From: Escarpia spicata
Lineage: Eukaryota > Annelida > Polychaeta > Sabellida > Siboglinidae
Reading direction: 5' to 3'
DNA: 64,000 nucleotides
NCBI GenBank assembly: GCA_963995525.1
Contig: OZ023207.1
Span: forward strand, 28,784,873 to 28,848,872
Of the stretch, positions 36,409-46,302 are shown piece by piece (positions within the stretch are counted from its first letter, which is position 1; each line of letters opens with the position of its first letter). The notes under the pieces are model-generated. The model was given only the letters and a program-made list of their open reading frames with translations. It did not search any database and was not told the origin of the DNA. The position numbers and the translations under genes were made by a program.

Positions 36409-36549
36409 TCACGTACCAGTCATGTTTAGCTTGGCCCCAATGCTTTCCCACACGGCCAACTTCTTCTTTGCATCTTTGTAATCAGGATGGGATGGAGCAT
36501 ATAGCAATTCCCATCTCTCTACCTCTACGATAAGTTTTTCTGCCGACAT
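36409..36549 (-). pseudogene. MADF-domain protein N-terminus (Harbinger ORF, copy B)
   Basis: Counterpart of 31268-31408, 46 codons, with one amino-acid-changing difference near the middle. Ends at the same deletion joint. Confidence 0.72.
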
Positions 36550-36899
36550 CATGAATTTTGTCAGGGCTATCAACAGACAGCGCTGCTAATTCAGGGTTAT
36601 CAATCACTGTTATCAACATACGGCGCTGCTAATTCGAATCCGTTTTCCTTTATTTTAAAGTGTTTACATCGCTATATTGGAACACGTGCAATCTAATATG
36701 TGCACTTTGACGTCATACAGAAGCAACAACGCTGATTGGTCAAATAAAAATTTGCCGCGCGGTATTTTCTGGAAAAAATCGCTTCTGTTTCGATTCTCGA
36801 CGGTTTGCCGTCGAGCAGTTTGGCCGTCGAGCATTGTACTAGGGTCTCGGTAATTCAATATAGAGCGGTTTTTATTTCAACTGTGTCAATGCGAGATAG

Positions 36900-37040
36900 G
36901 AGACTGCGAGAAGTAGATGAAATTGCGGCCGCGCAGCGACGAAACATTTTCAAGAGCACCCTCTCCCCTCGTATTCTCTTGTCAACGGTCGAGCCGAGCC
37001 AGGGGAGAAGCTGCAGTTACGGCGGCGCGGCAGCGAAACA
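36900..37040. repeat. GC-rich dispersed repeat R2 (copy B)
   Basis: Counterpart of 31770-31900. Confidence 0.7.
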
Positions 37041-37744
37041 TTGCTAACACCATTTGATACGGCCGCCAGTGGAGGTTTTGTGCCCCCATAGACTACCCTT
37101 TTTGGACCCGCCCCTGATTACCCTCAGTTTAATTAATGCAATATAACTGGATGACTAAACAAACCAGCCAATGTTTTTTTCGCTGTATAGCTGTCACGAT
37201 GATTATGTTCCAAAATTACACTGTTGTTCTCGTAATCGGATTAATTATATTTTTCCAAAACCTGCTCTTTTAATGGTAACAAATTACCTAATAATTTTTT
37301 GGAAAAGAGAAACGCACGTTCTTAGTTAAAACGTCTCTTTAATTGGCTATGGAAATGACATTCCAAGCTTTGCAAAATGTTAAGTTTAACAAAAAAGAAT
37401 ACAAGGAAAGAAGCACCACTCACGCTAAATATCGATCGAAAAGTGAAGCCAGGGCAATTAGTGGCGCCACCCGGCGGCTATCTAGAACTATGCAGTGGAG
37501 CTATGTTTTCAATGCTGTAGGATGCCGACTTCACTAAAACAACGCACAAATCATTATACTCGTGCGTACGTATGTACGTGAACATACGCTATTTTGAAGG
37601 CAATTATTTTTTCTTCAAATTGGCTCTCGTATTTATAATTTTATAGTAAAATATATTGGACGCAGTTGCCCGCCGTATGCTGATGTCACGTCTGTAGGTG
37701 CCCGCCGTATGTTACGCCAACTTACCTGTTTACATATGCGACAA

Positions 37745-38850
37745 CTACAGGATTTTCCTATTTCTCACTGTTGAAGTTGTGAAGTTGTTGTTGTTCATCT
37801 TCAACAAAGCATGGAGGGAAATGTTGATGAATAAGTTCAACACACAATCTTTCTGAGTGCAAATTCCGGCAGGACAAACAACTGAGTCTTCGGGTATTTC
37901 TTTGACGAAATGACGCCGCAGTCTACTTCGGATTTTATTCATATGTAGAGCTTGGCTTGTTTTTTTGAAAGCACGCTCCATGTTTTAAACTGTTGACGAT
38001 AGTTCCTTCTTTTGAGTTACAAGTCAGTATTTTGCATTCTCTAGCTGTTTTTAAGTAGCAGCACTTCTGTAGATGAACTTGTCGGTGAACCAGTCACGCA
38101 GTGTCCTGGCCATGTACCCTGCTATGTATGTCAAGGTGTTTTCTTCCTCAATGTCTTCCGTCTCAACGTTGAAATAAAGACTGGTCATTTATCTTGTTTG
38201 AGAGAAAACGGGCAGAGGATCATCTTCATCGGCGGCGATGTGTTGACACGCAGTGCTGAAAGACTTGACGTTGAGAAGAAAAGTGTCCCCGTCTTCCCTG
38301 TAGTTGTTCTCTTTGCTCTGCAGTAGAATAAAATCAGCCATTACCTGACGAAGGTAGAGTCGGAACTATTCAGCTGAAGGGTTGTCACTATGGCCACCTT
38401 TACCCCTGATCACAGCTAAAAGGTTCTCTAAGCAATCTTGATTTAGCCGGCTAGTTAGGAGAAACTTTGCCTGAAAAGTGATGTGTAAATCGTCCCAAAG
38501 CGACAGAAGACTACGAATGGTTATCAACCATCTAGGTAGACATCAAGTGACAAAAGCCACTCTATGGTAGACAGACGAAACTCCTTGTGCCCAGAAGTGT
38601 TTGACAAAGCAGGTCTCACATGTTGTTTGTGCTTGAATATCTTTCTGTTAAAACAGTTGAACAGACGGTCCATACGTTCCAAGAACAGTGCTATTTCTTC
38701 TGCGACCTCGGGGAGTGACTTCAATGTAACCATTTTAGAAATACCAGCAGCCACAGAGTGAGAGAAGACTTGGGTCGCATATTTAACCCGAAAGCCGAAA
38801 AAGGGGGCAAATCAATGTGCTTGTGTGTCAGTTTAGGATCGAGCCATAAG
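37745..38850 (-). pseudogene. P-element-like (THAP9-type) transposase remnant
   Basis: P-type transposases cut DNA in a GTP-dependent way; related THAP9 genes occur in animals. Reading leftward on the minus strand: KLTHKHIDLPPF, KYATQVFSHSVAAGI, LPEVAEEIALFLERMDRLFN, LLSLWDDLHITFQAKFLL, NQDCLENLLAVI, GGHSDNPSAE, and the tail shared with copy A. This is the family's usual order for the second half. Stops fall at several points (for example after NPSAE and at 38524-38526). The THAP domain was not found upstream. The duplication edge at 38439 lies inside this gene, within the NQDCLEN block. Confidence 0.72.
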
Positions 38851-39600
38851 CATAGCATTTCTAGAATCGATCAGGAAAAACTGACGAATGTAGTTGCACT
38901 TACTGCTTTTTTCCATTTCTTTTGAAGCCTGTTTTTTTCTTGAGGTTGTTCCTCATGTTTTTAGCAGATGAGATGGGTCGCACATGACATCTTTTTCTCG
39001 TTTTGGAGGAAGAAAGACTCATAGAAGTGCCTCAAATATATTTCGATTATTCGACCATTGGTCACATATGACCACTTTGATGTCCAAACCAAAGTTGGTA
39101 ATCTAATCCTTCTTCTGCAGTCTAGTGTACCGTAGGCTAGGCGTTGAGCAAGTGAATTCTTCGATTTATTTAATCAGTTATAAAATATAATGTCAACAGT
39201 GATCTATAATCCAACCATGTTAAATTGTTTGTACCTTTCAGAAACCGAAAAAAAACACTTATTGGGACATTTACTTTTAGAATAGGAACAAGGTGCTGTC
39301 GTGTCTCTGTGCCATCGTGTAGTTATCCTAGACAGCCGCCCGAGGGTGCAGTTCATGCCGGCTAAACTAAAAACAGCGGAGTGGTGCCTCTTTCCTTGGT
39401 TTAACCAAATGTTCACCTAAATATATTGAATCGCCCTAAATCTAATTAACACACGAGCCTTAGCAATACCAGTTTCATTCGGGACTTCTAGGCTTAGAAT
39501 ATTGAATTGAAGCGCTTATTCTGAAAACAACTAGTAACCTGATATCTAACGATCGGTTTTAATATAAGCTACTGTTTTCCTCCACAATTCATTTAACTCA
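38851..39600. other. No clear gene
   Basis: The minus strand may hold further decayed transposase sequence to about 39050, but I cannot identify motifs. The rest is unique non-coding sequence. Confidence 0.35.
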
Positions 39601-39602
39601 TC

Positions 39603-39735
39603 GTAAGTGTGTGCATGCGTGCGTGCGTTTGTGTGTGTGTGTGTGAGTGTGTGTGTGCGTATGCGCGCGCTTGTGTGCGTGTGTGTTTGTGTGCGTGCGT
39701 GCGTTTGTGTGTGTGAGTGTGTGTGTGTATGCGTG
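39603..39735. repeat. GT/GC-rich microsatellite
   Basis: Imperfect GTGTGT and GTGCGT runs. Confidence 0.95.
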
Positions 39736-39958
39736 CCTACGTACTACTCACATCATGCCAACTGGATTATTTGGGGAAAACAGGACACACGCTCTTTTTG
39801 GTTCTTGTTCAACCCACGAGCAGGAATGAATAACAATCCTTTGTAAGGTAATACACTTTTCAGATACAGTATTTTTTTCTTATACCACAAGCAAGAGATT
39901 GTGCAATAAGCATGCTCAAACAGCTGGAACGTTTATGCACGAAGCTTTCTGAAATGTG

Positions 39959-40621
39959 GATGGAGACGTGAAGCAGGGTGGAGACATGTAGCAGGGTGGA
40001 GACATGTAGCAGGGTGGAGACATGTAGCAGGGTGGAGACATGTAGCAGGGTGGAGACATATAGCAGTGTGGAGATATATAGCAGTGTGGAGACATATAGC
40101 AGGGTGGAGACATGTAGCAGTGTGGAGACATATAGCAGTGTGGAGACATGTAGCAGGGTGGAGACATGTAGCAGGGTGGAGACGTGAAGCAGGGTGGAGA
40201 CATGTAGCAGGGTGGAGAAATGTAGCAGGGTGGAGACATATAGCAGTGTGGAGACATGTAGCAGGGTGGAGACATGTAGCAGGGTGGAGACATATAGCAG
40301 TCTGGAGACATGTAGCAGTGTGGAGACATGTAGCAGTGTGGAGACATGTAGCAGTGTGGAGACATATAGCAGTGTGGAGACATGTAGCAGGGTGGAGACA
40401 TGTAGCAGGGTGGAGACATGTAGCAGGGTGGAGACATGTAGCAGGGTGGAGACATATAGCAGTGTGGAGACATGTAGCAGGGTGGAGACATGTAGCAGGG
40501 TGGAGACATATAGCAGTGTGGAGACATGTAGCAGGGTGGAGACATATAGCAGTGTGGAGACATGTAGCAGGGTGGAGACATGTAGCAGGGTGGAGACATG
40601 TAGCAGGGTGGAGACATGTAA
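39959..40621. repeat. 18-bp minisatellite, about 36 copies
   Basis: The unit CATGTAGCAGGGTGGAGA alternates with the variant CATATAGCAGTGTGGAGA. Since 18 is a multiple of 3, all six frames can stay open, giving false ORFs of up to 233 codons (repeating SPPCYM, GWRHVA or SRVETC). Confidence 0.97.
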
Positions 40622-40724
40622 GTCAGGTTCTAGTTAATACTTATTCGCAGGGCTAAGCCGTACTACTATCATGGACCTTAGTGAATGTTCGCTCGATCGC
40701 AAGTAGGCACGCACGTACGCACGA

Positions 40725-40786
40725 ACACACACACACACACACACACACATTCACACACACAAGGACACACGGACACACAGACACAC

Positions 40787-40833
<47 letters not shown>

Positions 40834-40842
40834 AACACACAC
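40725..40842. repeat. (CA)n microsatellite
   Basis: CA dinucleotide runs with GGACACA interruptions. Confidence 0.97.
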
Positions 40843-41325
40843 AGCTTGATAAACTGAAATGTGACGTCGCCAGTTTATTGTGGATAAAATATTCCAACTT
40901 AATAATGTTCACACAATGATTTATTTCCATAACATATGTGACAAACTCTATGTTATATAATTACAATTTCACTTTGTCTATCTGGATAAAAAAAAATGAC
41001 GATATGCATGTCTTGTAAAGAAAAAAACATGTTGGCAATATTGGAATATGCAATCAACACCAGACAAAAAGGCGTATATATATATATACGATCGCATGCT
41101 CGCAAGTAGGCAATATTAAATGTGCTCATTGCACACCAAAACAAACATAGTGCTTACTTAATACTGGACTCAATGAACATAACGATATATTATATTTATG
41201 GTCTCCAGAAGTGCGATCACACAAACATTTGCAATAGGTTTCAGGAATAGACTCTTATATAGTATACATTTTGGTGCAGACATACCCATTTTGAACATGC
41301 CGACTATTATATTACTACACGTGTC
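40843..41325. other. AT-rich non-coding stretch
   Basis: No gene recognised. Contains a short AT dinucleotide run near 41077-41088. Confidence 0.4.
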
Positions 41326-42381
41326 GCCAAGTTCAGATTGGGTTTTATATACCGTCCGCCACCGTCTAAACGAAACGGCTTTACAACGTCTGTTTTCTTC
41401 GAGCAGTGGTCAGCATACTTGGACACCATGTTGCTGGACCCGCATGACATCGTTATTACCGGCGATCTGAACTTTCATATTGACATTATATCAGATCCTG
41501 ACGCACGGCATTTTTCTGAGACGCTCGCTGACCATGGCATGAACCAAATAATTACAGATGCCACGCACAATAAAGGTCACCTCCTGGATGTAGTTATCGT
41601 TCGAAACAACAGTGAAATAGTTGCTACACGACCGTGTGTGTATGACCCGTGCTTATGTGACACACATGGAAATGCATCCTGTGATCACATGGCCATAATG
41701 TTCTGCGTAAATGCCACAAAGCCTGCTCGAATGCGTAAAGAGATAGTCTTTCGACGATTGCGTCATATACGTCTTCTTGATTTCAAACGTGACATTACCT
41801 CTTTGCTACATGACATAAACAGTGAGGCATCCGTTAATGACATGGTTGCGACATACAACAATGGTTTACGTCGGCTTGTTGACAAACATGCCCCACTGTG
41901 GAAGACGACCATAACATTGAGACCGGACTGTCCGTGATACACTGACGAGCTTCGTGACGAGAAACAGCGTCGACGGCGAGCTGAGCGCAAATGGCTACAA
42001 ACTCGTCTTGAGGTACATCGACAGGCGTATCGCGCTCAATGTGTGGTCTTCAACAACATGCTGGTTTCCACAAAGAAAAACTACTACACAGCTAAGATCG
42101 CCAAATGCAAAAATGACCAAAAACAACAATTTTGCATCACAAGAAACCTCATGGGCAATAGTGGCATAACGACAATGCCATCGTATGTGTGTCCGGTGGA
42201 CATGGCACAACGCTTTGGTGATAACTTTATTCAGAAAGTTTCTAACATCAGAAAATACATCGTCGACTGCGGTGAGGATCGTTCGGACATTCCGTTGGCT
42301 GGTATGAGCAACGACGCGGCATTCAGTGGTGTCCCACTAGTCTGCTTTGAGACAGTCACTGAATCGGACGTTGAACGATAG
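41326..42381 (+). pseudogene. CR1/L2-like LINE endonuclease fragment
   Basis: Encodes the second half of an apurinic-type endonuclease and the linker to the RT. Seen: GFIYRPPPS, IVITGDLNFHIDI (active-site Asp/Asn), HLLDVVIVRNN and ASCDHMAIMF (the DH of the SDH motif), then a charged linker with RRRRAERKWLQT and VSTKKNYYTAKI. A TGA stop lies at about 41936 and the frame ends at 42379-42381. The reading is cut there, where Polinton P1 seems to begin, so the LINE was probably the target. Style matches the C-terminal fragment at 28990-29768, possibly one family. Confidence 0.85.
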
Positions 42382-42389
42382 TAGTAGTC

Positions 42390-42885
42390 GTGTCCTGTTT
42401 GCCCCCGTGCAAAACGATTAATCATTAACATCAAAGGAACATCTACTTATAAAAAATCCTCTTATGACCCCGACTCATTTTTTCCTAAGTTTTGAACCAT
42501 ACTTAGAAAAAAGGACATCAAAGGACGTCGGCACTTTTTCCTAAGTTTTGGCCCATACTTATACAAAATCCTCTTATCTTCTTACTTATAACAAATCATA
42601 ATTACCCTTTGATTGACAGCTGTCAACTTCCCCACTGGAACCGCCCTCTAGCGGCTATGTGGCGTCTAATTAGGCTTAATGCTTAATGACTTAATGACGT
42701 AAAGATCTGTTCTAAGTAATTAACAACATTGATTACCCTAATTAGACAAAATGCTTAGTCAGTATGTCAGTAGGTCAGTAGGTCAGTAGGTCACTAGGTC
42801 AATGTACCTTTGATTGACAGCTGTTTTCTGGAGCTCCCCTCTAGCGGCTCCTATGGTGTCCTAGCGGTTGTGTAGGTACTTACGC
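42390..42885. repeat. Probable Polinton terminal region with short repeats
   Basis: AT-rich sequence before the first gene. Repeats: CCTAAGTTTTG blocks at about 42484 and 42540; CCTTTGATTGACAGCTGT at about 42606 and 42808, each followed by CCCTCTAGCGGCT; and GTCAGTAGGTCAGTAGGTCA at about 42764-42800. This would be the left terminal inverted repeat, but no matching inverted copy was found in the window. Confidence 0.5.
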
Positions 42886-42887
42886 GT

Positions 42888-42895
42888 TATATATA
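42888..42895 (+). promoter_or_regulatory. TATA box before the NADAR gene
   Basis: TATATATA, 52 bases before the start codon, followed by a GC-rich stretch. The spacing suits a short 5' leader. Confidence 0.6.
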
Positions 42896-42939
42896 GCGCG
42901 GGCGAGAGGCGTTGTGGCTAGTAGCGGAGTGACAACGGT

Positions 42940-43395
42940 ATGGAGTCTCCTATACATTTCGGAGGGTCGGTGTCGTTCCTGTCGAATATGTATCCGTGTC
43001 GAGTCGCAGCGTACGGTCGGGCCTTTCGGTCCGTAGAGCACGCTTATCAGTATAGAAAAGCGATGTTTAACGAAGACGTCGAAGGGGCCGAATCCATCAA
43101 ACAGTCGTGGTCGGCCTACATCGCAAAACGACGAAGTTGGAAAATCGCGAAAAAGAGAACGGGCGACGAATAGAACGCCATTAGGGTCGAGTGCATGAAG
43201 AGCCTGTTGATGGCTAAGTTCGGAGGGACAAATAAGTTGAAAGACACCCTATTGGCTACGGGAAAAGCCGAACTAGTGGAGTGGGTACCGTCGTGCGAGG
43301 GCTTCTGGGGTACGAAACTCGGAGGTGGAGAGGGGTAAAATATGCTCGGTAAATTATTGATGGAGGTGCGCGAAGCCTATAGACGATACGAATAA
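42940..43395 (+). pseudogene. NADAR (YbiA-like) domain gene, first gene of P1
   Basis: NADAR proteins are glycosidases acting on ADP-ribose-linked substrates; some family members remove ADP-ribose from guanine in DNA. Visible motifs in order: FLSNMYPC near residue 13, FRSVEHAYQYRKAM near 30, MKSLLMAKFGG, LLATGKAELVEW, GFWGTK and NMLGKLLMEVRE. Their order and spacing cover the whole domain (about 150 residues). One frame is used throughout, but TAG at 43171-43173 and TAA at 43336-43338 interrupt it, the second within the Gly-rich loop before the Asn. The true end is TAA at 43393-43395. It directly follows a TATA box and precedes the ATPase on the same strand, with matching GC content, so it belongs to the element and not to the host. 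Confidence 0.85.
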
Positions 43396-43401
43396 AAAGT
43401 C

Positions 43402-43516
43402 ATCGTTCGCCCCCGCATGCGCCAATCGTGAATACGGGGTGCGGTAAGACTACTTTTGTCGCTCGCCTAATACAGCACGCTGACACTATGATCGAGCAGC
43501 CGCCGGAAAAATTATC
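43402..43516 (+). pseudogene. Polinton packaging ATPase, N-terminal fragment
   Basis: The frame reads IVNTGCGKTTFVARLIQH followed by MIEQPPEK: a Walker A P-loop plus the typical start of the FtsK/HerA-type genome-packaging ATPase of Polintons. This motor drives DNA into capsids. Walker B and the rest are gone, because the sequence jumps to the C-terminal part of the next protein at about 43516. It starts a few bases after the NADAR stop. Confidence 0.75.
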
Positions 43517-43822
43517 ATGCGAACGCGAAAGAAGATGGCGCCACCCGTAGGGTGGAAAGTGTTCGGGGAGCGTATCAGGGGTCTGAACATTCCTATGGAG
43601 TTCGTCGGTAACCCCCGGTATCGAACGTACATGCAGCAGCAGCAGCCGAAGCGGCTAGAAGAGGCGGCGACGACGCCGGGTAAACGCAGTCGTCTCAGAG
43701 CGACGTGGATGCAGCAACACCGGCGACTAGCTGAAAAAGAGACGGACCGGCGGCTAGCTGTAAAAGAGATGGGTAGAAAACGGCGTAGCAGAGTCTTGGA
43801 GTCGGCGTGGGAGACGTATTAA
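43517..43822 (+). pseudogene. Conserved Polinton protein (LVDPRL family), C-terminal part
   Basis: Matches the C-terminal half of the P2 protein at 54638-55348: KKMAPPVGWKVFGERIRGL, then NIPMEFVGNPRYR and a Gln-rich, basic tail (WMQQHRRLAEKE). The N-terminal half is deleted. The family recurs in animal Polintons beside the integrase and ATPase; its role is unknown to me. Confidence 0.7.
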
Positions 43823-43828
43823 AGAGCG

Positions 43829-44005
43829 ATGAGCCCTCGAAGGTCTGTAATCGTCATCCTCGTAATCGCCGTAGCGGCCGTCGCTCTCTATGTGTGTATA
43901 TTAGTCTTCGTCAATCGCGGTCGTTTATCATCGTCATGGTGTCCGGGCGGCCTCGTCGTCGCGCGAAACGAAAGCGTCGAACTCAACGAGACGACGATCG
44001 CCTGA
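43829..44005 (+). CDS. Tiny single-pass membrane protein (58 aa)
   Basis: Intact short ORF starting 6 bases after the previous stop. Residues 7-28 (VIVILVIAVAAVALYVCILV) form one hydrophobic helix after a basic N-terminus, followed by a short polar tail with NESVELNETT. The P2 copy (52890-53075, 61 aa) is also open and matches along its length, including SSWCP. It overlaps the start of the integrase in another frame. Function unknown; position and topology would suit a virion membrane or exit protein. Confidence 0.65.
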   Translation: MSPRRSVIVILVIAVAAVALYVCILVFVNRGRLSSSWCPGGLVVARNESVELNETTIA

Positions 44006-45035
44006 AGCGCGTCTATCACGATCCGAAACAGGCGTGCAGTTACGGCGGCGTCGACGCGTTGCACAGGGGGACGGCCGTAGTGCGCAAACCGATCGTCAAG
44101 CGGTGGCTAGCGGCGCAGGATACGTACACCCTGCACAAGCCGGTTAAACGACATTTCAAACGACGCTGCGTTATCGTAGGCGGTCGAAACCAACAGTGGC
44201 AAGCGGATTTGGTCGACGTGGCTACACTGAAAAACACAACGACGGCATAACCTTCCTATTGACGGTTATCGACGTCTTCTCGAAGCGGGCGTGGTGCGTC
44301 CCGTTGAAGAGTAAATCCGGCCAGGCGCTCGTCGCCGCCTTCAAGACCCTGCTGCGGGAGGAACAACCGCCGAACGCGCTGCAGACCGATAAGGGGACGG
44401 AGTTTCTCAACAGACCCCTACAGAAACTCTTGAAGGACTACGGCGTCCACCATTTCGTGAAACATAACGAGGAGACTAAAGCGAGTGTCGTGGAGCGGTT
44501 CAATAGGACTTTGAAGACGCGCATGTGGCAGTATTTTACGAAAGATCAGACGCTGCGATATGTAGAGCCGTTGCCGCATCTCGTACGGTCGTACAACAAC
44601 GCCTACCACCGAAGCATCGGTAGGACATCGGCGAGCGTTAACGCCGCGAATCAGGAGAGCGAATGGCAACGGCTGTACGGCGGCGGCGGCGGCGACGGCG
44701 GCGGCAGCAGCAAACCGAAACTGCGAGAGGGAGACCGCGTACGCATCAGCAAGGCGAAGGCTCGGTTCAAAAAAGGGTACATGGCTAACTGGAGCGAAGA
44801 GCTCTTCACCGTCGTAGAAGCGCACCCGTCCGGGCCGCCCGTGTATCGACTGGAGGACGAATCGGAACTGCAACGCGTAGTCGTCCCGAAGGACAAACTG
44901 TATCGCTTGGAGGCCGTTCTACAGCGTCGTCGTCGTAAGGGGGGCGCGGCGGAGGTGCTCGTGAAATGGAGCGGCTATCCAGCTTCGTTCAACAGCTGGA
45001 TCGACGCCAAGGCGCTAGTGGACTATAAAGGGTAG
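43936..45035 (+). pseudogene. Polinton integrase (DDE, chromodomain), one frameshift
   Basis: Retroviral-type integrase that inserts element ends with a short target duplication. N-terminal zinc-binding-like part: YHDPKQACSYGGVDALHRG and LAAQDTYTLHKPVKR. Catalytic core: WQADLVD (first Asp), LLTVIDVFSKRAW, LQTDKGTEFLNRPLQKLL (second Asp) and HNEETKASVVERFNRTLK (Glu). The C-terminal end has an SH3-like stretch (REGDRVRISKAK) and a chromodomain (AEVLVKWSGYPASFNSWID). One base seems lost near 44230-44240, shifting the frame between the first Asp and the rest; no other break is seen. The nearest relatives I know are the F54H12.3-type transposon-derived proteins. Confidence 0.92.
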
Positions 45036-45124
45036 GAGGAGGATGTCGGACGGTAGTAGTCATGTCGTGGACGCGACACTGGATATGCTGTCGACTACAC
45101 GAGGTAGGGTGCGACGACGACGAA

Positions 45125-45130
45125 TATAAA
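45125..45130 (+). promoter_or_regulatory. TATA box, conserved in P1 and P2
   Basis: TATAAA followed by GGAGGGCGCTG, 43 bases before the next start codon. P2 has TATAAGGGCGG at exactly the same distance, and both have GCAGTGGCGC just before the ATG. Confidence 0.65.
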
Positions 45131-45167
45131 GGAGGGCGCTGCACAACGAGAGCGCAGTGGCGCTACG

Positions 45168-45491
45168 ATGACCAATGAGGAGACAGCCGTCGCCGCAGAC
45201 TGCTTCAACGTCGACGTAACAACAGCCGCAGACTGCGTCGACGCTACCGAGTCTACCACCCCCTCCGTCCGCGGACACGTTCCAAGGCATTTCTGCGGGA
45301 ACGAATGCCCTAAAGCCGAGATCATCTTCCTGTGCCAGATCGTCGTCCTGTACACGGTTATCGTCGTGAGTATATACAATCTGACGAAAGGTCAGGGTGA
45401 CTCCAACCTGCGGACGGCGCTGTTGAGCAGCTGTCTCGGTTACCTACTCCCGAGTCCGTCTATGAGTCGGCGTGATGGCAGTATCGTCTGA
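45168..45491 (+). CDS. Conserved Polinton membrane protein (107 aa)
   Basis: Intact. N-terminal acidic Ala/Thr/Val-rich part, then CGNECPKAEIIFLCQIVVLY with a transmembrane helix at residues 59-78, then YNLTKGQGDSN and a second hydrophobic stretch LLSSCLGYLLPSPS. The P2 homologue (from 51718) is nearly identical in the core. The stop TGA overlaps the start of the next gene by 17 bases. No enzymatic motif. The family sits beside capsid genes in animal Polintons; a virion membrane or assembly role is a guess. Confidence 0.75.
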   Translation: MTNEETAVAADCFNVDVTTAADCVDATESTTPSVRGHVPRHFCGNECPKAEIIFLCQIVVLYTVIVVSIYNLTKGQGDSNLRTALLSSCLGYLLPSPSMSRRDGSIV

Positions 45492-46259
45492 CTTTTACCT
45501 GACCCTACCGAGCAACGCGTCTATGAAGGCGCACCCCGAAAACACGTTGACTCACTACACCACGATTCTGCCGCAACGCATCGTCCTGTCGGGTCAATGG
45601 GAGTGCGGCGTAGTAACGCTACAGTACCCGCATACGTGGTACAACGTGAAAGCCGCGGACGCGTACATCTACCTGACTTGCGAGGCGGCGGAAAGTTTAG
45701 CCGCGACGGTGAGGCGGTTTTCTGACAGGGCGACATTCCGCACGGCTTTTACAACAGCGCCTACGAGTTGATGCATACAATCAACGAGGCGCTGATGAAA
45801 CTGAGCACCGATAAAGCCAAGGCCCGCCTGGAGTACAGCCCCATCACCAACCGGATGACGCTATATCTATCGCCGGGTGTCGAGTTTCACTTTCCCCATA
45901 GGAGCCGTCTGAAGAACGTACTAGGTTTCGAATCGGACGTCGTCGCGAGTCCCCTCATCAGCACCGACGACCTCGGCTCGTATACCGACGCGTACGAAGG
46001 TCGGCATACGGTGGACATGAACGCGGGAATCGACACCCTGTACGTGTACACCGACATAGTGGAACCGCTCGTCGTCGGTGACGTGTTTGCGCCGCTCCTT
46101 CGAGTCGTCCCCGTCTACGGGTCGAACGGACTCAATATATCGAACGTCTTCGACCGCGTCCAATACGTGCCTCTGCTGCGGCGACAATTCGAGTCGGTCG
46201 AGATCAATATTAGGGACGATATCGGTCAACCGATACCAATCGAGGGGGGAAACTCGTGA
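45475..46259 (+). pseudogene. Penton-like minor capsid candidate, one frameshift
   Basis: Conserved Polinton/adintovirus virion protein. N-terminus DFYLTLPSNASMKAHPENT, then PQRIVLSGQWECGVVTLQYP; after a shift near 45730-45770, INEALMKLSTDKAKARL, LSPGVEFHF, MNAGIDTLYVYTDIVEPLV and VEINIRDDIGQPIPIEG. About 260 codons. It follows the 107-aa membrane protein with an overlap and precedes the pX-like gene. Assignment to the penton (single jelly-roll) class rests on my memory of the family and its position; the conservation itself is clear from the P2 copy at 50545-51366. Confidence 0.7.
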
Positions 46260-46302
46260 CGACGCTTCACATCAGGCGCTGCAAATCTAAACTGTTTTGA
46301 CG

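Larger units (their letters stand above)
35943..36850. mobile_element. Harbinger element, internally deleted (copy B)
   Basis: The 908-bp duplicate of 30802-31709, with the same ends and TAA flanks, so it was present before the duplication. Confidence 0.8.
33279..38439. repeat. Tandem duplication, copy B (~5.16 kb)
   Basis: Head-to-tail copy of the unit in 26853-33278 without the LINE. Differences include 26 extra bases near 37446-37471 and scattered substitutions. To the right it continues without a break into unduplicated transposase sequence, so this edge keeps the ancestral order. Confidence 0.97.

Noticed and set aside
39916..40656. 233-codon Ser/Pro/Cys/Tyr/Met repeat protein and antisense partners
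   Set aside because: The 18-bp unit is a multiple of 3, so every frame is open. No promoter, signal peptide or unique flanking coding sequence.
42940..43395. NADAR gene as an ordinary host gene beside the element
   Set aside because: It has Polinton-like GC content, starts after what appears to be the element's terminal region, has no introns and runs straight into the ATPase.
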